This document shows, in pieces, positions 42,120 through 51,545 of a stretch of DNA of 64,000 bases; the stretch's first letter is position 1, and each line of letters opens with the position of its first letter. The DNA comes from Yponomeuta sedellus (Eukaryota > Arthropoda > Insecta > Lepidoptera > Yponomeutidae). Both the position numbers and the translations under genes were made by a program. The notes under the pieces are model-generated. The model was given only the letters and a program-made list of their open reading frames with translations. It was not told the DNA's origin and searched no databases. The stretch covers positions 19,418,805 through 19,482,804 of the forward strand of contig OW203736.1 in assembly GCA_934045075.1 (NCBI GenBank). Direction: 5' to 3'.

Positions 42120-42988
42120 ATGTAGCTTATCTTTGCGCGTTGTCATAGTTGTATGTTATGGCAGCAGGTGGGCGAGCCTTTAGCTGGTCGCGTTTGGTGT
42201 CAAGGTCAGCTTTGCACTGAACCTCAAACTCACGTACTTGGCTGTTCACGATCCTGCGCCATTCTGGCCGCTGTGCTGCCAAACGTTCCCAGCGGGAGGG
42301 CTCTATGTTGCATCTCTTCATGTGTCGCTTTTGAACATCCTTGTACCGGAGGAGGGGACCGCCATGTTTCCGCTTGCCCTCCTCTAGTTCAGAATAGAAG
42401 ATGCGCTTCGCCACTCTATCCTCCGCCATACGAGATACGTGATCGCACCACCGAAGCTGTCGACGCATTAAATAGGCCTCAATGCCACCAACATTGGCTC
42501 GTCGCAGAACTTCGGTATTTCGCACTCTATCAGACCATCTGATCTTCATGATGGTACGGAGACATTTAAGGTGAAAGCGATCCAGAGTGCGAATATGGCG
42601 GCGGTATACGCACCACGTCTCAGAGGAGTATAAAAGGTTTGGCAGCAGTCGATATCTTAGTAGCCAACTTAAGGTCATGAGAGCAGAAAACCTTGGAACA
42701 TAGCTTGCCTAATGCTGCAACTGCGGCACCCACCCTGCTATTGATCTCAGCATCAAGGTCACACTTGGATGTTACAGTGTTCCCCAGATAGCGAAATTTA
42801 TCCACCTGCTTCCGCACATCCTCACCAAGTTTTATGGCCAGTGTCTCGTGATCGTGTATGTCCAGGGACATCACCTCCGTCTTATTGACACTGATCTTCA
42901 GGCCGAACCTACGGCAGGCTTGGTGAAATGCAGACATTAGCTGTTGCAGGCCGTCTGGGGATTCTGCTACGAAGCACAAGTCAAGCAT
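42120..42988 (-). pseudogene. LINE reverse transcriptase, C-terminal remnant
   Basis: Two frames with one shift near 42650. The upstream part has KISVNKTEVMSLD, VDKFRYLGNTVTS and [14 protein letters not shown], i.e. the RT thumb after the catalytic site. The downstream part has [32 protein letters not shown] and [12 protein letters not shown]. The ...LLYG/SSETW... and ...LRWxGHVxRM... blocks are typical of LINE proteins often annotated as craniofacial development protein 2-like. The YADD core is missing (5'-truncated). Confidence 0.75.
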
Positions 42989-43234
42989 CTTCTAATAATA
43001 AAGTAAGTAAATCCCTAATTGAATTTTTACTATGTGATTATTCACGGAGTGATTAATTTGCCGTACACCTTTTGATATTGTCACAGGCAAATGTATATCT
43101 ACTGATCAAGAGGACTGGGGGCGTTTTGTGACTGTGAATTGTATAGTTAGAAATAATACTACGGTTTTATTATTCGTACAAAACGATGCGTTTTTCTGCC
43201 GGGGTACGTACATTTAACGTACCTGTTATATAAT
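42989..43234. other. No gene
   Basis: Resembles part of 37640-37850 (segmental duplicate flank). Nothing coding. Confidence 0.4.
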
Positions 43235-43405
43235 GGCGTATAAGGGCATGCAGTCGTTAAGCCATGTCAGAGACCTTATGGGCGGCTTGATAGCTTCTGA
43301 CAGTAAGGTCCGCCACTGTCTTGCAATCCTCCGTCAACCTGGACTTGGCCCCCGTAGCGGAGTATGGCCTAATCCCGTGCCCTAACAGTGGGGATATTCA
43401 AGGAT
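43235..43405 (+). mobile_element. 5S-type SINE (family S), truncated
   Basis: From gcagtcgttaagccatgtca through gggcggcttgatagcttctg and cctccgtcaacctggacttg to cctaacagtggggata. The 5S-like head is absent. Confidence 0.65.
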
Positions 43406-43765
43406 GATACGGATAAAGACTTAGTGAAATTTTCAATTCAGAAACCGGCCCTGAGTGAGCTCAAAATTGAAATATTTGTCTTGGGCCAATCATCATAAAA
43501 CCAAAGTGGACAGGGCATGCGCGTTAACTATCTTTTAACAATTTGGAACGAGAGAAAATGCACTGTCGTTGTCGTCATCATTGTGTGCAGTTTGAAGATT
43601 CACCCTCGGTATAGCCATAATGAATATTTTTTTCATTTATTTGTCTCTTATTAAGAAGGTACTTAAAATGCTACATAAAAATTATATAACGATTTAGGTA
43701 TGTTATTTTGTACATATAGGTTTCCAAAGGTTATCAAATTGAGAAAATGCGGTAAAGGAGACTAA
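43406..43765. other. No gene
   Basis: No gene or repeat family identified. Confidence 0.35.
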
Positions 43766-43830
43766 TGAGTGTAAAACAATTATTACTGCCACACTAAGTG
43801 TAACTAATAGAAGCAATATATATGTATAGT
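43766..43830. repeat. Upstream block U, copy 2
   Basis: gtgtaaaacaattattactg, ccacactaagtgtaac and agaagcaat as in the other U blocks. Interrupted shortly after by a large palindrome. Confidence 0.6.
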
Positions 43831-43860
43831 ATTTTCTAAGGTTAACACGAGCAGTAGAGA

Positions 43861-44070
43861 TAATTAAAACTGTTTTTATACGGATTTATGCTCGTTTATT
43901 ACATTTTTACAATTCTCCAACGTTTTGGCACTTTTTCAGGTGCCGTGGTCCCGGATGACTGTCATGTCGTGGTCATCCGGGACCACGGCACCTGTAAAAG
44001 TGCCAAAACGTTGGAAAATTGTAAAAATGTAATAAACGAGCATAAATCCGTATAAAAACAGTTTTAATTA
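43861..44070. repeat. Large palindrome, 99-bp arms
   Basis: 43861-43959 and 43972-44070 are inverted complements with two mismatches, around a 12-nt centre, tgtcatgtcgtg. Each arm contains ggtgccgtggtcccgg, aaagtgcc and aaacgttgg, and ends in taaaaacagttttaatt. The run gtgcc-aaaacgttgg next to a tail recalls the ends of Penelope-like retroelements, but this is an inference. No ORF. Confidence 0.9.
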
Positions 44071-44109
44071 ATATATATGTATGCAAAATTTCAGCTTTGA
44101 AGTACTAAT

Positions 44110-44215
44110 TGTATATGGCAATACTCTGTAAGCCTTTTTACGTATTTTGTTTTCTGGTGTGTGCAATAAAGAGTTCTTATCTAATACTATCTAATCCTAT
44201 CTAATCATAGTTGAC
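44110..44215 (+). repeat. LINE 3'-end stub
   Basis: tgtgtgcaataaagagttct followed by (atctaat)n-like repeats. Same type as 34512 in the opposite orientation. Confidence 0.55.
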
Positions 44216-45009
44216 AGCATACAAAACATACATGTGTGCACACCGATCGGTTCCGGTACGGTCGTGTTCTCAAATAAAATATGTTACATCAGGAGAAGCC
44301 CATAGTTTTCGTCGTATATTCCTTGATTATATGAAGTTATGAATTCAATAGTTTCATCCACATTTTATTTTTCTTTGTCAACAACTTCTTGATACCCAAC
44401 GACAACACAGTTGTTTTTCTAAGCACGCAAGGTTTGTTTGCAGCAAAAGCCGAGGTGGACTTGTAATGTTGTAGAACTTTCATAAATAATAAAAAAAACT
44501 GGAACGACTTCAACTCTTGCGTTATTTGTAAATATGTAGTATTCTTTTATAATAACACAGAAAAATTGGATAAAACGGATAAGCAGGTAAAATAGTCAGA
44601 TCTGGTCGAAAATTAAAGTTGTAATGATGAAAAATGAGGGAAATCGAAAAATTTGTGACGTAATTTAAATATTTGAAAATGATAGATAGAAAAAGAAATA
44701 CAAAAATGGTGTACAGAGGTTTGCACCGTTACAAACTGACTATCGGAAAATGCCTTCTTTCGCGGTTTCGCTGTGGATTCACACGGCGAAGTGTACACGT
44801 GGTGGGTGGATGGGATTGACAAAGTGGTTTTAGATATATTAAACCCGACTCAAAGCATGGTGATCAGAGTAGCGAGTATACCTTCCATTGGAGCTTTGAC
44901 ATTTGATTATGATAACTCTATACTGTTCACTGTTGGGAATTCACTATTCAGATTGGTCGAACCTGATGAAGAGCTGTGTCTGCAGTGTGATGAAGAGTAT
45001 GACGATTAA
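44216..45009 (+). pseudogene. Ommochrome-binding protein-like pseudogene, copy 5 (chimeric)
   Basis: 44216-44398 resembles the 3' flank of another family member (gttgacagcatacaaaac, gtacggtcgtgttctc, gagaagcccatag). It is fused to a 60-bp coding fragment, aacgacaacacagttg...gccgaggtg (DNTVVFLSTQGLFAAKAEV), followed by about 270 bp of unrelated AT-rich DNA. The C-terminal coding part then follows from about 44737 to a stop at 45007 (VYTWWVDGIDKVVLD, LTFDYDNSI, EPDEELCLQCDEEYDD). Not functional. Confidence 0.8.
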
Positions 45010-45520
45010 CGGAAGAAGATTTTGAAGACTTTGAAGATTAACATCGTAAAACTCTGAGCAAAATTGGCAAAAACTGACCCAGCTGTCGGTTGACAGCGTA
45101 CAAATCTTACACCTTTGGACTTCAGTTAGTCCGGTTACGATCGAATTCTCTTATAGTATACGTATTTCGCAAACAAGGCCATATTTTTTGTTGTGTACAT
45201 TGATTAAATGAAAATAAAAATCTTGATAATTTCAGCCATATTTGATTTATTTTTATCAACGGGTTGTTTTTGTCTTGGGAACGTCTGGAATAAAGTACTT
45301 TGGTTGAACGAGGTGCGTCTCATTGACATCAGACTTTGCGTATCTCGAGCTCTCTATTCAGCGAGCTAAATAGTTTTAATAGTCTGTGTATAACATACTA
45401 CTTTATGAGTGAGAAAGCAGCGGATCTGAAAGCAATTGAAATTTATTGAACGTAACTGTTGACTATGATTCTGAATGTATTTAATTAGTGTTATTTGTAT
45501 TTACCTGCACACAAACATAT
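45010..45520. repeat. Duplicated 3' flank of copy 5
   Basis: Matches 41337-41759 plus the sequence beyond the Helitron of copy 4 (aatgtatttaattagtg, cctgcacacaaacatattt) but without the Helitron. Confidence 0.8.
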
Positions 45521-45524
45521 TTAT

Positions 45525-45720
45525 AACAATTATTACTGCCACACTAAGTGGCAATAGAAGCAATTAAAAAGAATTGGCAGCGGTTTAACTCATGTTATTC
45601 TAACTGACGAAAAGAATAAATGGGAAAGAAAACTGCTCATTAAGCTTCGCCAATTTATAAATAAGTGGCAAGGGTAGTTTTGTCCGAATACGTCAATTCA
45701 AGTTTGTATATCGAGTTTGA
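45525..45720. repeat. Upstream block U, copy 3
   Basis: attattactgccacactaag, aagaattggcagcggt, actgacgaaaagaataaatg and aataagtggcaagg match the block at 54925-55160. No gene of the family now follows it; the next is 10 kb away behind TE insertions. Confidence 0.7.
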
Positions 45721-45872
45721 ATATTAATGGAATACAGAGCGAGATCTTGCATACACATAAAAACTACATCCACAAACGTTTCGCACAAAGTAATAAATTA
45801 AAAAATCAACTGATTCGTCATTTTGTATTTGTCCCTATAACTTTGGTTAGGTATATGTTGGTACTATGACTA

Positions 45873-46085
45873 CAGTGCGTTCACATTAACTTGACGCGTG
45901 AGAGAATTGGTAGCACTGATATTTTTAGTTTTACCATGTTAAATAAGAAATCATTCCCATTACTTGGGGAAAATAAAAGGATTGAGGGCTTGTTTTACCA
46001 TCTTTCGATTAGGTCCAAAAGCTAATTCACATGTTATGTCATTGTTACCAATTCTCTCACGCGTCAAGTTAATGTGAACGCACTG
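45873..46085. mobile_element. TA-flanked MITE with 40-bp perfect inverted repeats
   Basis: Ends cagtgcgttcacattaactt and its inverted complement; 40 bp identical on each side. TA at 45871-45872 and 46086-46087 is a Tc1/mariner-type target. 213 bp, no ORF. Identical arms suggest recent activity. Confidence 0.92.
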
Positions 46086-46676
46086 TATTTGTGTTCTATG
46101 ATTTTCTTTCTCAAAGGATGATGGGCGTTTTGGTCCTTATGTCCAATCAAGATGAGTCATATGTCGTTGGATAGCTCTTTTCAAGTGAAAAAATAAATTC
46201 TATGAAGACGAATCCGTATGAATTGTCCATTTTGAAATATGCTCGTCGGAAAGTACCATTTTTTGCTCTAAATAGAAATTAGAAAAATTCATATCTCTGG
46301 TTTAACTCAACCGATGCTCATGATTTTTACGAAAATCACATCTATGCATACTCTGTCATAAATCATTAGAGCGAGACAGCGACATTGCGCTCTCTCTCCC
46401 ACTCACGGTCACGGGTAACGCTGGAATTCGGTTTTGACCCCTCTCGCGCTCCGGGACACGGCGCGGGGGCAGGTATGTTAGGGTGAGGAACGCTTGGCCG
46501 CTTGCGCAGGTAGTCAGTCGTTTGCTGATATTGTGTTAAGTGCTACGTTATTACGCTCCTCATTGTTCACATCGACTTTGACCTTGGCATCATTTTGGAC
46601 TCTGTTACCCGTTTTATTTGTTGACCGTGGCTTTATATTGGACTTGGGTGCTTAACGATTGGATTGTTTCGTTGCA

Positions 46677-49227
46677 ATGGAACGTTACCGTAACTGTGTA
46701 ATGTGCCGAAGAGGGCTATACCGAGGCAGATATCAAGTACGCGTTCTGTCGGAAGCCTTGACAAGAACACACGTGGAGCTAGTAACATTTATACGAGAAA
46801 ACGCTGCTCTGGAGGTTTGTACCTATTGCACTTTTTTTTTCCACTCGATCCTCACTGAACCTTCGATATAAAAGGAAACCAATTGAAATCATGTGCAACT
46901 GCATCCCAGATCTATTCTAGTAGTAAATGAGGTAACGAAGACGTAAAAGTGAAAACCGATTGATAAGTGATTCTGGTCGCTTAAAGAACATTCAAGTGAT
47001 TCCTTTTTCACTTTTACGTCTTCCACGATGTATTTACCACCAAAACAAGGCCTACACAAAACCACAACCAATTACTGTGGTTGCGGTTTTGTGTGGTTGT
47101 GTGTATGCCTTGTTTTCGTACACACAACTACAGAAAACCGCAACCAGATCTCTGAGAAATCTGTGAATCTGTGGCATATATTTGACGATTCGCACACCTT
47201 CTGACAGAAAAACAAATCCCTCCCACAAATGACCCCCAATGCGTTATTTTGTTAGGTATTTTTCGGAAACCAAAGTTGTTTTTCTTTTCCTTACATTTTC
47301 ATATATCATTTTCAGGTCGTGTTTGACAACACCCGAAGAGTATGTTACCGATGCTGGCAAAGAGCCGAAAATGCGACGAGAGGTCATGCAAACCCTCAAC
47401 CCGAGCCGGAGCCGCAAGAACAAGCAGAACCGCAAGAACAACTACAACCGCAAGAACAACTACAACCGCAATTAGAAGAAATGCTTCATATTCCTGAATA
47501 TATGAGAGCACCTAATACCGCGACGCATTGTATCTTTCATGGCTGCGCTAATGAAACCCGCCATCGAATTCCAAATGTTGTTAAAATCCACGTATTTTCT
47601 CAACATAAATTGTATATCCCCGACAGTGCCAGAGTATGTCACGATCACCTTAATGGGAATGATTGGGATGATTTGCCCCAACATTGCAACATTTCCCATG
47701 ACTTTACGGCTGCCCACTTCAGGGATGTTTGTGACCTAATGCGAAATGCCTTAAACTCACCCAGATTACGTTTTAGCGACCGAGGCATGAATGAAGAAGA
47801 AATGCACTTTTGGACTGGACGTACTAATGATGAATTTAATGCCATCTTAGAGCAAAATCCATTATTAAGAAATAGAAGTGCAGATCCCAGAACCACTGGG
47901 CATTTTACTAACGAAACTACGCACAGGAGAACCCAACGCGAGACTTGCGACGTTGTTTAACATGTCTCGGAGAAAACTCGAACGCCAGTTGGCCATCGCA
48001 CGAGAGTGTCTTAGCACTGACTACGTTGTGCGACACTTGGGAGTGGATCACATGAATAGAGAAGATATATTGGAGAGAAACTTGAGGATTCCAAAAGCAC
48101 TGTATGGAAATGAAGACAACAATAAAGCCATTATTATTTGCGATGGTACGTATATTTATATATACAAGAGTTCAAACTTTTTGTTTCAGAGGCAATCCTA
48201 CAGTTTACACAAGTTCCAAAACTTGTTGAAACCATTTTTAATCGTAACCACTGACGGATACATTATAGATGTTAAAGGACCATACGCTGCAACAAAAACT
48301 GATGCGCAGATAATGAGCGACTTAATGACTGACGAGGAAAATCCCCTTCATATATTGCTTCAGCCGAATGACGTATTTATTTTGGACCGCGGGTTCAGGG
48401 ATAGTCTGCAGCATATAGAAGCATGTGGCTACGAATTTCACGTCCCCCCGACGAAGAACCGGGAAGAGTCGCAGCTCACGACTTCTCAAGCAAATTATTC
48501 CCGGCTGGTGACAATGTGCCGATGGGTAGTGGAAGTGGTTAACGGGCGTTTCAAAATAGATTTCAAGCTGTTGCGCCAAAAATATTTTAAAAACACAATG
48601 CCTAATATGTTCGGGGATTTTATGATTGCAGCAGCAATTACAAATCACTTCCACAGGCCTATTGTCGATAGCCAACACGCAGAAGCTTTTTTACAAAAAA
48701 TTGTTGAAAGAAGGCAAACCCCAAACGTGTTATATGATTATGTAGAAGCAAAAAGATTAAACAACAGAAGAGCCAATTTCCAGAGATTGGAAGCAAATGA
48801 CATTCAAGACTTTCCACGATTGAGGGAACAGGACGTGATTTTGCTGTCATTGGGGACATATCAGTTAAAACTGGCAAAATCATATTGCAGCGAGCACCTC
48901 AACAACGGCTTATATCTTATAGAAACTTATAGAGAAGCTGCTTTGGAGGATATCCATGAATATGGGATCCACGAAGATGCGTGGCTGTTGCGTGCACGCA
49001 TACAGTCCCGACATGTACGATCAAAACAATATTTTTGCTATATATTATTAGACAGAAATAGTAGAAACATATTACAACATTATTGCACATGTTTGACAGG
49101 ACGCCGCACGATAGGTTCCTGTGCGCATATTATATCTATTGTGTGGTATTTAGGATATGCTAGACATGAAGGCTTTACTGAACCAGCACTATTTTTAAAT
49201 AACATTATCATGGATGAAACACATTAA
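46677..49227 (+). CDS. DDE transposase with N-terminal zinc-binding motifs and C-terminal SWIM finger
   Basis: Exon 1 (46677-46814) MERYRNCVMCRRGLYRG...NAALE and exon 2 (from 47316) VVFDNTRRVCYRCWQRAEN join in phase, creating a CxxC...CxxC (ZAD-like) motif. A PQEQLQ repeat and a second Cys/His site (HCIFHGCANETRHRIPN...RVCHDHLNG) follow. A single-base frameshift at about 47870-47880 moves to the next frame. The nuclease core has D in IICDGTYIYIYKS (48142), D in VFILDRGFRDS (48385) and E in WVVEVVNGRFK (48532). A SWIM finger, CTCLTGRRTIGSCAH (49084-49128), is followed by SIVWYLGYARH. Ends MDETH; aataaa at 49268. About 680 residues. The rest is so intact that an assembly indel or very recent death is likely. 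Confidence 0.8.
46815..47315 (+). other. Intron of the DDE/SWIM gene
   Basis: Donor gag|gtttgt at 46814/46815, pyrimidine-rich acceptor tatcattttcag|gtcgtg at 47315/47316. 501 bp, multiple of three. Holds two inverted repeats: gaagacgtaaaagtgaaaa (46937) against 47005-47024, and aaaacaaggc/gccttgtttt with aaccacaacca/tggttgtgtg near 47040-47115. Confidence 0.7.
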
Positions 49228-49654
49228 ACGATAAAACTTACTCTGAACTTGTTTTATTTACTTCGATAATAAACAAACAATGATAATATAATAATCAATG
49301 CTGATCATTTGTAATTAAAATCGATATACAATGTCGAAAAAATATCAAAAAGAATTAAAACAAAAGAAAAAAAATTAAATAAAAAAAAACTTTTAACGTA
49401 TGATTACTCAAATTGGACAGAAAATCGGGACTAGCGCTTCGATTATTCTTATTCTACAAAAAAATACCTTTCCAACGACGTATTACTCATTCCGATTGGT
49501 GCCAGGACCAGGTTCCATACATTTGTGCCCATCATCCTTTATACGTTTAAGAAATGAGGGCATTCATAATTTTACCAAAGTCACTACGCAGTTTGCCAAT
49601 AAATCGGTTGTAATGTCTAAACATCGGCAAAGTGTTAGAAGGGTTCCGAAAAAG

Positions 49655-50110
49655 GACCAGCCCTCCTATTACGTAGTACTTCACTCTATCGAGTGAAGCA
49701 TTTAGACGAGTAAAGCATTTAGAAGAGTACCTAAGAGTAAAAAAAAATATGCATTTGATAGCCGAAGTAGCTTAAAAAAAGTAAAAATCAACGTCACGCA
49801 ACGCAGTGGATACTTACGTATAATGCCCCTGCTCTACAGAACTAGCATATGACATTCAATTGAATTTTTACGAAGTTATCTTTTTTTAAGTTGACCGCAA
49901 ATTATATTTTATACGCTTCTATAATAAAATCCCTGAAGATATATTAAGCTTGCCTGAAACGCTTCAAAAAATGCGTTAAATACACTTTGTGCCAAAAGGG
50001 TGACTATAACATAAAGGATTATTTGGATGACAATGATGTCTGGAATTAAAGCCAGTACAATGCATGAGTTCTATGTTTTAAATAATTATGTAAACTCTCT
50101 AATTACTAAA
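49655..50110. repeat. Dispersed repeat cluster
   Basis: 49655-49820 matches 11570-11725 in direct orientation. 49905-50110 (tatacgcttctataataaaa, gcttgcctgaaacgc, ccagtacaatgcatgagt) matches 7140-7300 inverted. Non-coding. Confidence 0.55.
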
Positions 50111-50344
50111 CTACTTTATGTACAAAGTACATTGACGCACGAGGTAAATTGCGCAACTAGTACCTAATAGGAAATAAGCGGACGGCGCAATTCACTTTTG
50201 CGGAACATTAGTTTTTTAGGGTTAGTTACAATTTAGCTCGCATGTAACCAACATTAACATTCAACAATAAACAGTGAAGTTTTTAAATAACATTTCTGAT
50301 TGGTTCAAACAACACTCAACAACTATAAGAACGAGTCAGGCGAT

Positions 50345-50395
50345 ACTAGTCCACTGCTGGACATAGCCCTCTCATGTTGTGCTATCATAGGGGGT
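50345..50395 (-). repeat. RTE-type LINE 3' stub
   Basis: Minus strand: gagagggctatgtccagcagtggac followed by tagtatcgcc. Very short 3'-end fragment. Confidence 0.5.
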
Positions 50396-50469
50396 AATGC
50401 CCATAATCCATAACACCGTAGACCCCAGGACAAAGTTGATACTAAACACTGAATCGTTAAGCACGGAAA

Positions 50470-51120
50470 CAACATGTGGCGTACCAAAAGTAGTGTATTA
50501 GGCCCTCTGCTTTCATCCTCTATTTAAACCATTTACCGGAAATCCTAGAAAACAAAGTAATAATGTTTGCTGACGACGTCTCAGTTTTTTTCCGTTTGAA
50601 AAATCTGAAGCCACCTTATTATCGGACAATATATGCAAGTCAATAAAAACTGTTGTGGAATGGTTACTGGCTTTAGGACCAAAAACGAATGGAAAACTAA
50701 ATTAATTCATTTTTGAAATCACAATACTCCAAGAGCTAAACTAGATATGAAAATAGACAATACACAAATTGAAATCGTGGATAACGCGAAGTTTTTGGGT
50801 ATATTCACAGACGAATTCATGAACTGGAAAAAGCACGTAGAAGTTTTAGAGGGGAATCTGAGTAGCTTTACTTATGCTTTGAGATGTTTAAAATAAGTTA
50901 CCACAACACATGCCTCTATGCAAGCGTACTAGCGTACGCATTCGTCCACTCGAGACTCATTTACGGTTTGGCGCTTTGGGGTGCAAGTGTAGAAATAAAC
51001 AATTTTTTTATCTTGCAGAAGATGTGTCCGCATCTTAAACGGTATGAGATCAAACAGAGTATCCTGTCGTGATCTTTTTATTAAATTAAAAATACTTACA
51101 AATGGCAGTAAAGGTTTATA
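50470..51120 (+). pseudogene. Jockey-type LINE reverse transcriptase remnant
   Basis: With several frameshifts the sequence reads GVPK-SSVLGPL, then IMFADDVSVFF (the catalytic YADD-type motif as FADD), FLGIFTDEFMNWKKHVEVL and a C-terminal AYAFVHSRLIYGLALWGAS (50884-51072). This order (GVPQGS, FADD, LGI..D..L.W..H, RL.YG...WG) is the Jockey-clade RT fingerprint. Heavily decayed. Confidence 0.72.
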
Positions 51121-51171
51121 ATAAATTACCTGAAAATCTTATTGAAATTCTTATTTAAATTGTAATAACTT

Positions 51172-51545
51172 AATTAAAAACCTATTTAGAGGCTAAAAAT
51201 TTCACCCATGCCGGGATTCAAACCCGCAACCTCTGGCTATCCGTGCCAGCGCTCTACCAATTGAGCCAATGGGCGACTCACCGGCATCAGTGAAATTTCG
51301 AACCTCTTTACACTATTCTCTGTATTACGTACAGGCAGCGACATCTGGCTCAAGCAAATTGCATCACTTACAGCCCCGACTACCCACTTTGCAGTTAGGT
51401 TCTACATCGGAACGATATCACTGTACCCACAAGATTATACTATTTTTATTTTTATTGCACTAATCCGTGCTAAGGACAAATTTAAAAACCTATTTAGAGG
51501 CTAAAAATTTCACCCACGCCGGGATTCGAACCCGGATTCGAATTT
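51172..51545 (-). mobile_element. Family-T SINE, one unit plus partial second
   Basis: Complementary strand: tRNA-like region about 51212-51275 with A box ggctcaattggtagag, linker, and part of a second unit at 51483-51530 ending abruptly at ggattcgaacccggattcg, where it meets the RTE element. Confidence 0.75.

Larger units (their letters stand above)
46113..49540 (+). mobile_element. DDE transposon with SWIM-finger transposase
   Basis: 14-bp identical outer inverted repeats, aaaggatgatgggc (46113-46126) and complement (49527-49540). Matching inner blocks follow: tggtcc, ccaatc, gatgagt/gaatgagt and gtcgttgga (46163 and 49471). 3,428 bp, one intron-containing gene. Target duplication not clear. 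Likely in the PIF/Harbinger-ISL2EU neighbourhood (DDE_Tnp_4-like), assigned by gestalt only. Confidence 0.75.

Noticed and set aside
43861..44070. Hammerhead ribozyme in the palindrome arm
   Set aside because: Penelope-like elements can carry hammerheads and the arm has a stem followed by aaaacg, but no CTGATGA core is present next to the stem, so I do not call it.
48146..48189. Possible intron in the DDE/SWIM gene (gtacgtat ... tttgtttcag)
   Set aside because: It looks like a donor and acceptor pair, but it is only 44 nt, not a multiple of three, and lies in the conserved DGTYIYIYKSSNFLFQRQSYS motif, so it is coding.
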